Assembly: GCA_036262075.1 (NCBI GenBank)
Contig: DATAJO010000025.1
Coordinates: 53,090 to 117,089, forward strand
Source: JACDBZ01 sp036262075
GTDB lineage: Bacteria; Chloroflexota; Limnocylindria; QHBO01
Length of the DNA: 64,000 nt
Direction: 5' to 3'
Part shown: piece by piece, positions 16,622 through 25,096 of the stretch
Position numbering within the stretch: the stretch's first letter is position 1
How the letters are laid out: every line of letters begins with the position of its first letter
Program-made: the position numbers and the translations under genes
Notes under the pieces: generated by a model
Told to the model about the DNA's origin: nothing
The model's database searches: none
What the model saw: only the letters and a program-made list of their open reading frames with translations

Positions 16622-17298
16622 AGGTGCCCCGGGGTCGATCGCCGATGGCCTCGCTGATCGGCCTGGTCGCGGTCGTCGCCCTCGCCGGCTGCAGCTTCGG
16701 CGGCGAGGCCACGCCGACGCCGGGCGTCGCGTGTCCCACGGAGCCGCCGACGTCGACCTCGGCGCAGGCGACGAACGCCGGCGTCACCGGGGCGACGTTC
16801 TCCATGGGCGGCGCCGTCGACGGGGAGATCACGGTCGAGCTGTACCCCGATGCGGCACCGCTCGCGACGGCGAGCTTCGTGGCGCTCGCGCGCTGCGGCT
16901 TCTATGACGGCGTCTGGTTCCATCGGGTCCTCGCGGGGTTCGTCATCCAGGCGGGAGACCCGGGCACGAAGGGGCGCACCGGTGACTTCGAGGGGCTCGG
17001 CCGCGGGGGGCCGGGGTACCAGTTCGAGATCGAGCCGCCGGCTGAGGGCTTGACCTACGGACCCTACTCGCTGTCGATGGCCAACGACACCCGGGCCAAC
17101 GGCAGCCAGTTCTTCATCGCGCTCGCCGATCTCGACGCCGGCCTGCGCCAGGCCGGCACGTACACGATCTTCGGCCAGGTCACCGAGGGCACCGATGTCG
17201 TCGACGCCATCGCCGCGCTCCCGGTGAACGACCCGCGGGTCGGCGTCCCGCTGTCGCTGCCGATCATCGAGTCGGTCACGATCCTCGACGGGGAGTAA
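16618..17298 (+). CDS. Cyclophilin-type peptidyl-prolyl cis-trans isomerase lipoprotein
   Basis: A 226-residue exported lipoprotein: signal sequence with lipobox LAGC at about residues 22-25, a short Thr/Pro linker and a cyclophilin domain. Conserved residues are the catalytic FHRV, the AGDPGTKG turn and GSQFFIALAD. It would speed proline isomerisation during folding of exported proteins on the outer face of the membrane. The ATG overlaps the DUF885 stop (ATGA). A strong hairpin follows 15 bases after the stop and may terminate the operon. Confidence 0.88.
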   Translation: MKVPRGRSPMASLIGLVAVVALAGCSFGGEATPTPGVACPTEPPTSTSAQATNAGVTGATFSMGGAVDGEITVELYPDAAPLATASFVALARCGFYDGVWFHRVLAGFVIQAGDPGTKGRTGDFEGLGRGGPGYQFEIEPPAEGLTYGPYSLSMANDTRANGSQFFIALADLDAGLRQAGTYTIFGQVTEGTDVVDAIAALPVNDPRVGVPLSLPIIESVTILDGE

Positions 17299-17310
17299 CC
17301 GCTCCGGCGG

Positions 17311-17364
17311 TTGCGTGGCGTGTCGCGCCACGCGCGATTGCGTGGGCTGTCGCGCACGCGCACA
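17311..17364 (+). repeat. 27-bp direct repeat forming a double hairpin after the cyclophilin gene
   Basis: Units 17311-17337 and 17338-17364 both start ttgcgtgg and carry cgcg-rich inverted arms. In unit 1, GCGTGGCG (17313-17320) and CGCCACGC (17326-17333) form a perfect 8-bp stem with a five-base loop. It may terminate the upstream operon; there is no T-run. Confidence 0.65.
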
Positions 17365-17399
17365 TCGGCCCTTAACCCGATGGTCCCCCACGACGAGGG

Positions 17400-17590
17400 C
17401 CGAAACGCTTCGCTTTGTAAAGGAATCTAAACCCCGAAACTCTTGTCTCAAAGTGAACAGGTGGTCTATCCTGATGTCGCTGTTCGCACAGCGATTCACT
17501 ACTGGTCGCAAGGCCATGGGTAGGTTTGGGTTAGGGTAGTGCGGGAAACCGCGCGTGAAAGATGCCCTTGCGATTGGCGAATCCGGCAGC
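17400..17590 (+). ncRNA. Candidate 6S-like structured RNA
   Basis: There is no gene, lower GC than its surroundings and an extended rod structure. Stem pairs: 17409-17413/17577-17581, 17420-17423/17566-17569, 17426-17433/17523-17530, 17442-17445/17509-17512, 17452-17457/17495-17500, and a tip 17478-17483/17488-17493 with a TCGC loop. A small GCGG-GAAA-CCGC hairpin (17541-17552) sits on the 3' side of a central bubble, as in 6S RNA. A strong terminator follows. The length (about 180 nt) is right for 6S RNA. The family is proposed from this shape alone. Confidence 0.45.
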
Positions 17591-17594
17591 AATG

Positions 17595-17620
17595 AAGGCC
17601 CCCGCTTCGGCGGGGGCCTT
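17595..17620 (+). terminator. Rho-independent-type terminator
   Basis: AAGGCCCCCGC (17595-17605) and GCGGGGGCCTT (17610-17620) pair perfectly around a TTCG loop. The downstream T content is weak (cgtgtatt). It ends the structured RNA. Confidence 0.75.
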
Positions 17621-17705
17621 CGTGTATTCCGGGGTCGGGTGACGCCCTCTCCGTTCCGCATGTAGGATGCTCTCGGCCCGCGTCAGCGACGGGGTCGCAC
17701 GACGC

Positions 17706-17781
17706 GCGCCGGTAGCTCAGTGGATAGAGCGTCGGCCTCCGGAGCCGAAGGTCGCAGGTTCGAATCCTGTCCGGCGCGCCA
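17706..17781 (+). tRNA. tRNA-Arg (anticodon CCG), CCA encoded
   Basis: Acceptor GCGCCGG pairs with CCGGCGC, the discriminator is G and the terminal CCA (17779-17781) is encoded. The D arm is GCTC...GAGC, the anticodon arm TCGGC-CTCCGGA-GCCGA gives anticodon CCG, and the T arm is GCAGG-TTCGAAT-CCTGT. A TAGGAT box lies at about 17664-17669. Confidence 0.95.
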
Positions 17782-17908
17782 CATCAGACCGGCGCACCCA
17801 GGGCCGCGCGAGCTGCAGCGCCCACCTGGCGCGCTCACCGACGGAGGGGATCCCGACGGTCGGCATCATCCGCCGCCCCCGAGTGGCACATGGAGGAGGG
17901 ACACCAAG

Positions 17909-18940
17909 GTGAAGCATCTGCGATTCCTGGCCGTGCTGACCGCGCTCGTCGTGGTCATGGCCGCCTGTGGGGGCGGCGGGGGCGGCTCGCAGGCGCCCGA
18001 TGACAGCGAGGCGCCCGAGAGCGCCGCGGCCGAGGCGCCGGATGAGCTCGTCCTCGGCTTCGTGCCGTCGCGCGAGGCGGGCCAGCTGATCGAGGACGTC
18101 CAGCCGCTGGCCGACTTCCTGAGCGAGGAGCTCGGGATCCCGGTCGTGGGCCGGGTCTCGAACGACTACACCGGCCTCGTGACGGCCATGCAGTCCGGCC
18201 AGGCGCACATCGGCTTCCTGCCGCCGTATGGCCTGGTCCAGGCGGTCGACACCGCCGAGGCGGAGATCATCCTCCAGTCGGCGCGCTTCGGCAGCACGAC
18301 GTATCACACCCAGTTCTTCACGAACGACCCGGACACGTACTGCGAGGACGAGCCGGTCGAGAACACCCGCATGTCCGATGACCAGGAGCTCACGTTCCTG
18401 AACTGCAACGGGACCGCTCGCGCCTTCGACGAGTCGCCCGAGGGGCCGATCGGCGTCGATGCGCTCGCCAACGTCGAGCCGGGCACGACGGTGTCGTTCG
18501 TCGAGCAGACGTCGGCATCGGGCTACATCTTCCCGGCGACGGTGTTCATCAGCCAGGGCCTCGATCCCGAGGAGGACATCGAGCCGGTCTTCGCGGGCAG
18601 CCACGACAACTCGGTCGTGACGGTCTGCACCGGCGACGCCGAGGTCGGCGTGAGCTTCGACGACGCCCGCACCGAGCCGGTGACCGATTGCGACGTCGCG
18701 GCAAACGTCGTCGTCTTCGCCTACGGCCCGGAGATCCCGAACGACGGCGTGGCCGTCGCCGGGTCGCTGCCGGACGAGCTGAAGCAGCAGATCAAGGACG
18801 CGCTGCTCGCCTACGCCGAGACGGAGGAGGGCGCGGAGGTGCTCGACAGCATCTACAACATCACCGCCTTCGGTGAGCCGAACCTCGACTCGCTCGACAT
18901 CGTTCGCCAGGCGGTCGAAGAGCTCGGCTACGGCGGCTGA
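17909..18940 (+). CDS. phnD: PhnD-type ABC substrate-binding lipoprotein (phosphate/phosphite/phosphonate)
   Basis: A 343-residue lipoprotein: GTG start after a GAGGAGGG Shine-Dalgarno, hydrophobic signal and lipobox VMAAC. The body shows the PhnD fold: LVLGFVPSREA, the domain-spanning ADFLSEELGIPVVG, SGQAHIGFLPPYG and VEQTSASGYIFPA (the ligand-loop Ser-Ala-Ser-Gly segment). It would deliver a phosphorus oxyanion to the permease encoded downstream. No phosphonate-lyase or phosphite-oxidising genes are nearby, so the natural ligand (phosphate, phosphite or phosphonate) is open. A hairpin separates it from phnC, which may raise its level above the membrane parts. Confidence 0.88.
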   Translation: MKHLRFLAVLTALVVVMAACGGGGGGSQAPDDSEAPESAAAEAPDELVLGFVPSREAGQLIEDVQPLADFLSEELGIPVVGRVSNDYTGLVTAMQSGQAHIGFLPPYGLVQAVDTAEAEIILQSARFGSTTYHTQFFTNDPDTYCEDEPVENTRMSDDQELTFLNCNGTARAFDESPEGPIGVDALANVEPGTTVSFVEQTSASGYIFPATVFISQGLDPEEDIEPVFAGSHDNSVVTVCTGDAEVGVSFDDARTEPVTDCDVAANVVVFAYGPEIPNDGVAVAGSLPDELKQQIKDALLAYAETEEGAEVLDSIYNITAFGEPNLDSLDIVRQAVEELGYGG

Positions 18941-18954
18941 GCACGATGCTCGGA

Positions 18955-18982
18955 GAGGGCGGGCCGGCGACGGCTCGCCCTC
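18955..18982 (+). terminator. Attenuator-like hairpin between phnD and phnC
   Basis: GAGGGCGGGCC pairs with GGCTCGCCCTC around a six-base loop (11-bp stem with one G-T pair), followed by TTCT. Placed after the binding-protein gene, it probably causes partial termination or protects the 3' end of the message. Confidence 0.65.
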
Positions 18983-18998
18983 TTCTGCGTGAATCCCG

Positions 18999-19787
18999 AT
19001 GATCCGGTTCGAGAACGCATCGGTCACCTATCCCGGCGGCGTCCACGCGCTCCGGAACCTGACGCTCGAGATCCCCGACGGCCAGCTGATGGTCATCGTC
19101 GGCCTGTCGGGCGCCGGCAAGTCGACGCTCATCCGGGCCATCAACGGCCTCGTCCCGCTCACCGAGGGTGACGTGACCGTCGACGGCGTCAGCGTCCGCC
19201 ACGCCACGCCGCGGGAGCTGCGCCAGCTGCGATCGAAGATCGGGATGATCTTCCAGACCTTCAACCTCGTGAACCGCACGACGGTGCTGAACAACGTCCT
19301 CATGGGACGGCTGCACAGCGCCGGCACGCTCCGCTCGCTGCTCGGCTGGTACACGCCCGAGGACGTCGAGATCGCCATGCAGGCCCTCGAGCGCGTCGGC
19401 ATCGTCGAGAAGGCCTACGTCCGCGCCTCGAACCTGTCCGGCGGGCAGCAGCAGCGCGTCGGCATCGCCCGCGCCCTGGCCCAGGAGCCGAAGATCATCC
19501 TCGCCGATGAGCCGGTGGCCAGCCTCGACCCGCCGACGAGCCACGTCGTCATGCGCGACCTGCAGCGCATCAACCGCGAGCTCGGCATCACGACGATCGT
19601 CAACCTCCATTTCCTCGACCTGGCCAAGGTCTACGGGGAGCGGATCATCGGCCTGCGCCAGGGCGAGCTGGTCTACGACGGCACGGCAGCCGAGGCCGAC
19701 GAGCACGTCTTCCGCGACATCTACGGCCGCTCCCTGACCGCCGATGACCTGATGGGAGAGGCCGCCCCGACGCCCGCGGCGCTATGA
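18999..19787 (+). CDS. phnC: PhnC-type ABC transporter ATP-binding protein
   Basis: A 262-residue nucleotide-binding subunit with Walker A GLSGAGKST (residues about 35-43), signature LSGGQQQR and Walker B IILADEPVASLDP followed by the switch histidine (NLHFLDL). FQTFNLVNR in the Q-loop region and the long spacer RLHSAGTLRSLLGW are typical of the phosphonate-type ATPases. It energises the two PhnE permeases. The gene follows the attenuator hairpin and precedes phnE by seven bases. Confidence 0.92.
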   Translation: MIRFENASVTYPGGVHALRNLTLEIPDGQLMVIVGLSGAGKSTLIRAINGLVPLTEGDVTVDGVSVRHATPRELRQLRSKIGMIFQTFNLVNRTTVLNNVLMGRLHSAGTLRSLLGWYTPEDVEIAMQALERVGIVEKAYVRASNLSGGQQQRVGIARALAQEPKIILADEPVASLDPPTSHVVMRDLQRINRELGITTIVNLHFLDLAKVYGERIIGLRQGELVYDGTAAEADEHVFRDIYGRSLTADDLMGEAAPTPAAL

Positions 19788-19794
19788 CGGCGCG

Positions 19795-20604
19795 ATGACC
19801 GCGGTCACGAGCCCCGCCGGCCATCGGCCCGCCAGGCCGCGTCCCTCGCTGGCCGTCCCGATCGGCCTCGTCGCCTTCGCCGCGCTCACCTGGCTCTCGG
19901 CCAGCGAGCAGTTCGGCATCGGCTTCGACCTGGGCGACATCATCGCCGACATCGACAACGGCGCGGAGATCATCGCCCAGCTCCTGAGCCCGAACTGGGA
20001 GTTCCTGCCGCGTACGTTCGAGCGGATGCTCGAGACGTTCCAGATGGCGGTGCTGGCCTCGTTCATCGGCTGCGCGGTGGCGCTGCCGGTGGCCTTCCTC
20101 GCGTCGCGGGTGACGGCGCCGAACCTGCCGACCTTCCTGCTCGACCGCACCGTCCTCAGCGTCGTGCGGGCGATCCCCGACATCCTCTACGCCATGGTCT
20201 TCGTGGCCGCGGTCGGCATCGGGCCCCTGGCCGGCATCCTGGCCCTCGTCTTCTTCAATATCGGCGTCGTCGCCAAGCTCCTGTCGGAGACGGTCGACGG
20301 CGTGGACACCGGGCCGATCGAGGCGGCGCGCGCGTCCGGCGCGAACCGGCTCCAGACGGTGCGCTGGTCGGTGCTGCCGCAGGTCTTCCCGAACTACATC
20401 GCCTACTCGCTCTACACGTTCGAGCTGAACATCCGGGCCTCGACCGTGATCGGCATCGTCGGGGCGGGCGGCATCGGCGTCCTGCTCCAGACGCAGTACC
20501 GCTTCCTCGCCTGGAGCAACGTGTCGGTGATCATCGTCGAGCTGTTCGCGTTCGTGCTGCTGATCGAGATGCTCTCGATCTGGCTGCGACGGAGGCTCGT
20601 GTGA
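19795..20604 (+). CDS. phnE: PhnE-type ABC permease, first of two
   Basis: A 269-residue permease of the phosphonate family with about six membrane segments. The EAA-like loop that contacts PhnC is GPIEAARASGANRLQTVRW, and NIRASTVIGIVGAGGIG is the family signature. The N-terminal 20 residues are Pro/Ala-rich and cytoplasmic. Its end overlaps the second phnE by four bases (GTGA). Two consecutive permeases are common in this transporter group and probably form a heterodimer. Confidence 0.9.
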   Translation: MTAVTSPAGHRPARPRPSLAVPIGLVAFAALTWLSASEQFGIGFDLGDIIADIDNGAEIIAQLLSPNWEFLPRTFERMLETFQMAVLASFIGCAVALPVAFLASRVTAPNLPTFLLDRTVLSVVRAIPDILYAMVFVAAVGIGPLAGILALVFFNIGVVAKLLSETVDGVDTGPIEAARASGANRLQTVRWSVLPQVFPNYIAYSLYTFELNIRASTVIGIVGAGGIGVLLQTQYRFLAWSNVSVIIVELFAFVLLIEMLSIWLRRRLV

Positions 20605-21473
20605 CGGCCGCGAGCGGGTCGGCCGGGACGCGCCCGGAGCGGCCGTCGAAGGCAAAGCGCAACCTCGCGCTGCTCGGCGCGGCGATCGTCGTCGTCCTGT
20701 GCGCGCTGACCGTCGACGTCGACCCCGCCGAGCTCGCCCGCCTGCCGGTCGGGGTCGGGCTCGTCTTCCACGAGATGTTCCTGAAGTCCGGACCGGAGTG
20801 GAGCTACCTGCCCGATGCGCTGCGCTACATGGTCGAGTCGCTCCAGATCGCCTGGCTCGGCACGGTCCTGGGCGCGATCATCTCGCTGCCCCTCGGCTTC
20901 TTCGGCGCCAGGAACGTGTCGAGCGGCCTCGTCTCGAACGTCATGCGCCAGGTCCTCAACGCGATCCGCGCCTTCCCGGAGGTCGTCCTGGCCATCGCGA
21001 TCATGATCCCGATCGCCGGGCTCGGCCCGGTGGCGGGCATGCTGGCCATCGGCCTGCACTCGGTCGGAACGCTCGGCAAGCTCACGGCCGAGGTGATCGA
21101 GGGCATCGACCCCGGCCCGGTGGAGGCGGCGCGGGCCACCGGCGCGCGGCCCCTCCAGGTCCAGCGCTGGGGCGTCCTGCCGCAGGTCCTGCCCGAGGTG
21201 ATCGCCTTCTGGCTGTACCGCTTCGAGATCAACATCCGGGCCTCGGCCATCCTCGGCGTGGTCGGTGCCGGCGGCATCGGCTTCAGCCTCCAGCAGGCGC
21301 TGAGCTTCAACCGATTCGAGCGGGCCGGGATCATCATCATCGTCGTCATCGGCGTCACGATCCTGGTCGACACGGTCTCGGGCTGGGTGCGGCGGCGGAT
21401 CATCGAGGGCGCCGAGGCCCGGACCGATGCGGCCGGCGCCGAGGCGCTCGGCGCGGAGGGTGCCGCGAGCTAA
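20601..21473 (+). CDS. phnE: PhnE-type ABC permease, second of two
   Basis: A 290-residue paralog of the preceding permease, with GTG start overlapping its stop. Membrane segments run from about residue 22 onward, the EAA-like loop is GPVEAARATGARPLQVQRW, and NIRASAILGVVGAGGIG matches the family signature. The C-terminal tail (about 18 residues, Ala/Glu-rich) extends beyond the last helix. It ends four bases into the 3' end of a convergent exporter gene. Confidence 0.9.
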   Translation: MTAASGSAGTRPERPSKAKRNLALLGAAIVVVLCALTVDVDPAELARLPVGVGLVFHEMFLKSGPEWSYLPDALRYMVESLQIAWLGTVLGAIISLPLGFFGARNVSSGLVSNVMRQVLNAIRAFPEVVLAIAIMIPIAGLGPVAGMLAIGLHSVGTLGKLTAEVIEGIDPGPVEAARATGARPLQVQRWGVLPQVLPEVIAFWLYRFEINIRASAILGVVGAGGIGFSLQQALSFNRFERAGIIIIVVIGVTILVDTVSGWVRRRIIEGAEARTDAAGAEALGAEGAAS

Positions 21474-22444
21474 CGCGACACCGGCTGCCGGCGCCGGAGC
21501 ATCGGCGCCAGCTGGACGATCGCCGCACCGGCCGCGGCGAGGAGCAGGCCGACGAGCTGGATCGGCTCGAGGAGCTCGCCGAGGAAGACGATCGCCAGGA
21601 TCGCGATCTGGATCGTCATCGTGTTGTTCACCACGCTCGACTCGACCGCGGTGAGCGTCCGCAGGGTGTGGTTCCACAGCGTGAAGGCGAATGCCGTGTT
21701 CACGAGCGCCAGCCAGCCGACGATGAGCCATCCGATGCCGTCGAGCCGCGGCCAGCCCTCGAGCGCCACCCCGACGACGAGCAGCGCGACACCGCCGACC
21801 GCCATGCTCGAGGCGGTCAGGCCGATGGGACCGCCGAGATGCCGGGTCGCATCGCGCGCCAGCCGGCGGCCGAGGTGGCTCGACAGGGCCGCCGCCAGCA
21901 CGCACATGCCGGCGGCGACGAATCCGAGCGTGGCCTCCGCGGGAACGTCGAACGGGCCGAAGTAGAGCAGCGCGCCGAACGTCAGCAGGCCGATGCCGGC
22001 CGCCTGGCCGGCCGTCGCCCGCTCGTGGCGGCCGGCGAGCGCCATGAGCGCCACGACCGCCGGGACCGAGGCGAGGACGAGGCTGACCGCCGTGGCCGGC
22101 AGGACGGAGAGCGCCGCGAACTGCGCGCCCTGCGCGACGGCGACGAACAGGAGGCCGTAGACCGCCGTCCGCAGCAGCAGGCGGAGGCCGATCGGCTCCG
22201 CGGCGTGCGCCGCCCGCATCGCTCGCAGGCCGAACGGCAGGAGGATGAGCGCTGCCAGGGCGTAGCGCAGGCCGGCGAACGAGATCGGCGCCAGGTCGAG
22301 GTCGTCGAGGCCGACCTTGATGAGGATCCACGAGGTCGACCACAGGAACGTGACGAGCAGCGCCTGCGCGACGGCCAGCGCGTGCTCGCGCGGGCTGCGC
22401 GCGGCCGCGGTCCGTCGGGGGGTGGGCTCGATCGGCTCGTCCAA
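21470..22444 (-). CDS. EamA/DMT-superfamily transporter
   Basis: A 324-residue inner-membrane transporter with ten membrane segments in two EamA repeats. The family motifs are LLVTFLWSTSWILIKVGL at the first helix and NNTMTIQIAILAIVFLGE toward helix 9-10. An N-terminal cytosolic tail of about 25 residues is Arg/Pro-rich. It may export amino acids or other metabolites; substrate unknown. It is convergent with the Phn operon (4-base overlap) and divergent from dgt, sharing an intergenic region of 40 bases. Confidence 0.87.
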   Translation of the reverse strand: MDEPIEPTPRRTAAARSPREHALAVAQALLVTFLWSTSWILIKVGLDDLDLAPISFAGLRYALAALILLPFGLRAMRAAHAAEPIGLRLLLRTAVYGLLFVAVAQGAQFAALSVLPATAVSLVLASVPAVVALMALAGRHERATAGQAAGIGLLTFGALLYFGPFDVPAEATLGFVAAGMCVLAAALSSHLGRRLARDATRHLGGPIGLTASSMAVGGVALLVVGVALEGWPRLDGIGWLIVGWLALVNTAFAFTLWNHTLRTLTAVESSVVNNTMTIQIAILAIVFLGELLEPIQLVGLLLAAAGAAIVQLAPMLRRRQPVSR

Positions 22445-22484
22445 AGCCGGTCACCTTACCACCGGCGGGTGGCATCATCGGCGA

Positions 22485-23504
22485 ATGCAGGAGATCACCC
22501 CGGGCGGCAGGCTGCTCCGGCGCGACCGCCCGGCGCGCGAGGCCGAGGAGGAGCGGCTCAGCCCATCGGCGGCGCGGTCGACCCGGTCACGCGGCCGGGA
22601 GCGCCCCGAGGAGCCGGACGAGTTCCGCACCGCGTTCGAGCGCGACCGGGACCGGATCATCCATTCCAAGGCGTTCCGGCGGCTGAAGCACAAGACCCAG
22701 GTCTTCCTCAACCCCGAGGGCGATCACTTCGTCACGCGCCTGACGCACACCGTGCAGGTCACCCAAATCGCCCGATCGCTCGCGGCGGCGCTGTCGCTCA
22801 ACGAGCCGCTGGCCGAGGCGATCGCGCTCGGCCACGACGTCGGGCACTCCCCGTTCGGCCACACCGGCGAGGAGGCGCTGTCGCCCTACTTCGCGCCCGG
22901 CGAGTGGCATCACGCCGCGCAGAGCGTGCGGATCTTCGAGGTCCTCGAGCACCAGAACCTGACCTGGGAGGTGCGCGACGGGATCCGCGCCCACTCGTGG
23001 CGCATCGAGCCGCCGCCGGCCACGGCCGAGGCGTTCTGCGTGCGCTTCGCCGATCGGATCGCCTACCTCGCCCACGACGCGCTCGACGCGCTGCGCGCCG
23101 GCGTCCTGCGCCGCGACGCCTTCCCGGCGCGGGTCATCGAGCGCTTCGGCGAGCCGGGGCGGGCGTGGATCAGCAGCATGATCAACGCGGTCATCGACGA
23201 ATCGCTGCGGACCGGCGCGGTGCGCATGGACGAGGAGACCCTGGCCGTCATGAACGAGCTGCGCGACTTCATGTTCGCCAACGTCTACCAGTCCGCCGAG
23301 CAGCTCCGCCAGCAGCGCCGCGCCATCGCCGTCATCCGCGACCTCATGGAGTGGCACGTCAACCACCCCGACGAGATCCCGGACACGTATCGCCAGGACG
23401 AGGCGCCGGTCGTCGTGCAGGCCGCCGACTACATCGCCGGCATGACCGATCGCTACGCGCTCGCCACGCACGACCGCCTCTTCCGCCCGACGCTGAACCT
23501 CTAG
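22485..23504 (+). CDS. dgt: Deoxyguanosinetriphosphate triphosphohydrolase-like protein
   Basis: A 339-residue HD-domain hydrolase. The metal-binding histidine is in RLTHTVQVTQIAR (about residue 90), GHDVGHSPFGHTGE supplies the HD pair near residue 118, and the last Asp lies in FADRIAYLAHD. It hydrolyses dNTPs to nucleosides and triphosphate, controlling dNTP pools. The start was moved inside a longer frame to the ATG at 22485, because the upstream portion overlaps the divergent exporter gene and does not look coding. N-terminal residues 1-40 are Arg-rich and probably flexible. Confidence 0.92.
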   Translation: MQEITPGGRLLRRDRPAREAEEERLSPSAARSTRSRGRERPEEPDEFRTAFERDRDRIIHSKAFRRLKHKTQVFLNPEGDHFVTRLTHTVQVTQIARSLAAALSLNEPLAEAIALGHDVGHSPFGHTGEEALSPYFAPGEWHHAAQSVRIFEVLEHQNLTWEVRDGIRAHSWRIEPPPATAEAFCVRFADRIAYLAHDALDALRAGVLRRDAFPARVIERFGEPGRAWISSMINAVIDESLRTGAVRMDEETLAVMNELRDFMFANVYQSAEQLRQQRRAIAVIRDLMEWHVNHPDEIPDTYRQDEAPVVVQAADYIAGMTDRYALATHDRLFRPTLNL

Positions 23505-23544
23505 CCAGGGCGCGAGCGGGCGGGGCGAGCGGCGCCGGCCGCGG

Positions 23545-24465
23545 TCAGCGGAAGATGCGGAGGGCCTTCGGCCGCACCTCGAACGTGACCGGCGTGAGGC
23601 CGATGCTGACGCCGTCGGCGTGGGCCGGCAGCGCCCGGCGCAGCCCCTCGACCGACACCCGCTTGGCCCGGTGCCGGATGACGCGTGGCTCGCGTCGCGG
23701 CCGCCGCCGCGCGACGGCGAGGAAATGCCGCAGCACCTCCCACGTCGACATACCCCGGAAGATCGTGACGTCGAGGAGGCCGTCGGTCGGGTCGGCGTCG
23801 TCGGCGATGGCGAAGCCCATGCCGTGGTACGGGCCGTTGCTGACGACGACGGTCGGCGTGCCGGTGCGGTAGGCGCGGCCGTCGATCGTGATCCGCATCG
23901 GCGTGCGCCGCAGGCGGAGGCCGCGCCACACGGCCCGCGCGCCGCGCAGCCAGCCGCGACGCTCGGCGAGCTCGATCGCGAGGAAGCCGATCGCGTCGAT
24001 GCCGACCCCCGCCGCCTCGAAGAACGGCCGCTGGGCGTCGGGGTCGTCGCGGACGACCCAGCCGGCGTCCACCTGGGTCACCCGGCCCGCGGCGATGACG
24101 TCGAGCGCCTCGTCGAGCGTGACCGGCACGCCGAAGCCTCGCGCCATGTTGTTGAAGCTGCCGGCGGCGATGATCCCGAGCGTCGCCTCCGGATGCTCGA
24201 CGAGCGCCCTGGCGGCCCCGCTCACCGTCCCGTCGCCACCGGCGACGACGACGTCGTGCCCGGTGTCGGCCGCGTGGCGTGCCAGCTCCTCGAGGTCGTC
24301 GCCCTCCGCCAGCTCGCGGTGGACGACCGTCATGCCGCGCCGTTCGAGGGCCTCGCCCAGCGCCTCGGGCTTGAGGCGCTCGGGGTCATCCGTGAGGCGC
24401 GGGCCCGATCCGGCCTTCCCTCCCGAGGACGGATTGACGACGAGGAAGATCGGCCTCCGGCTCAT
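23545..24465 (-). CDS. Diacylglycerol/lipid kinase family protein (DagK/LCB5-like)
   Basis: A 306-residue ATP-dependent lipid kinase. The nucleotide-binding motif VVAGGDGTVSGA lies near residue 62, SFNNMARGFG is the second conserved patch, and NPSSGGKAG is the N-terminal phosphate-binding loop. It may phosphorylate diacylglycerol or an undecaprenol-like lipid. The ATG at 24465 is preferred over an upstream in-frame codon at 24579 because it overlaps the previous stop (ATGA). It ends the holB-acyP-small-membrane-protein operon. Confidence 0.85.
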   Translation of the reverse strand: MSRRPIFLVVNPSSGGKAGSGPRLTDDPERLKPEALGEALERRGMTVVHRELAEGDDLEELARHAADTGHDVVVAGGDGTVSGAARALVEHPEATLGIIAAGSFNNMARGFGVPVTLDEALDVIAAGRVTQVDAGWVVRDDPDAQRPFFEAAGVGIDAIGFLAIELAERRGWLRGARAVWRGLRLRRTPMRITIDGRAYRTGTPTVVVSNGPYHGMGFAIADDADPTDGLLDVTIFRGMSTWEVLRHFLAVARRRPRREPRVIRHRAKRVSVEGLRRALPAHADGVSIGLTPVTFEVRPKALRIFR

Positions 24466-24809
24466 GGCGATGTGGCCTCGCGCTGGTAGGCCTGGAACGA
24501 GCCGTCGGGGCAGCCGAGGACGAGCTCGTCCGGCAAGGGGTCGGCGCTCGCCGACGGCGCCGTCCCCGGCGGCAGCCACAGCTCCCAGCCGTAGCCGAAC
24601 CGCAGCTCGCCGGCCGGCTCGAGCTCGTCGTCGGAGCCCGCGAGGCGTGGCTCATCGGTCCGCTCGCCGGCGGCAACGAACATCCCGTCCGGCACCTGGA
24701 ACCGGGGCGGGCAGTCGGCCGGCGCGAGGACGCGCGACATCCCGAGCAGCCCGATGGCGACGAAGACGAGTGCGGCCAGCCCGCCGCACCCGAGTGCGCG
24801 CCAGTTCAC
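24462..24809 (-). CDS. Small single-pass membrane protein
   Basis: A 115-residue protein beginning VNWRALGCGGLAALVF; a GTG at 24809 overlaps the acylphosphatase stop as GTGA. There is one signal-anchor at residues 6-26 and an extracytoplasmic domain of about 85 residues with two cysteines (ADCPPR, LGCPDG) that may form a disulfide. The domain family is not recognised. Its placement between an acylphosphatase and a lipid kinase in a tightly overlapped operon suggests co-expression, but not a specific role. Confidence 0.65.
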   Translation of the reverse strand: MNWRALGCGGLAALVFVAIGLLGMSRVLAPADCPPRFQVPDGMFVAAGERTDEPRLAGSDDELEPAGELRFGYGWELWLPPGTAPSASADPLPDELVLGCPDGSFQAYQREATSP

Positions 24810-25096
24810 CCGCGGACGATCCCGAATCGCGTGAACTCGCCGCTCGCCGGTTCGCGGCGGGCCTCGACACGCTCGACGCGGGCGCCGGGCGGGCCCTGCC
24901 ACAGTCGCCGCTCGAGCTCCTCGAGCGCCTCGGGCGTGCCCTCGGCCACGATCTCCACGGTCCGCTCGTCATCGGCGTTCGTGACCCAGCCCGTCAGGCC
25001 CAGCTCCTCGGCCTGCTGCACGGCCCACCAGCGGAAACCGACCCCCTGGACGCGACCGACGACGCGCGCGGCCAGCCGCTCCTGCACCGCCCTCAC
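24806..25096 (-). CDS. acyP: Acylphosphatase
   Basis: A 96-residue enzyme that hydrolyses acyl-phosphates. The conserved phosphate-binding loop is GRVQGVGFRWWAVQQAEELG (Arg in GFRWW, residue about 20), and the catalytic Asn is in GWVTNADD. The start is a GTG at 25096 that overlaps the holB stop as GTGA. The length matches the family. It lies in the middle of the holB operon. I am confident because both active-site motifs are intact. Confidence 0.9.
   Translation of the reverse strand: MRAVQERLAARVVGRVQGVGFRWWAVQQAEELGLTGWVTNADDERTVEIVAEGTPEALEELERRLWQGPPGARVERVEARREPASGEFTRFGIVRG

Noticed and set aside
17400..17590. SRP RNA, tmRNA or RNase P RNA as identity of the structured region
   Set aside because: The GGAAGGAAGCAGCC-type SRP loop, tRNA-like tmRNA ends and conserved RNase P cores are all absent.
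19645..20655. Long minus-strand frames through phnE and phnC
   Set aside because: They are low-complexity, histidine/arginine- or aspartate-rich shadows of strongly conserved plus-strand ABC transporter genes.
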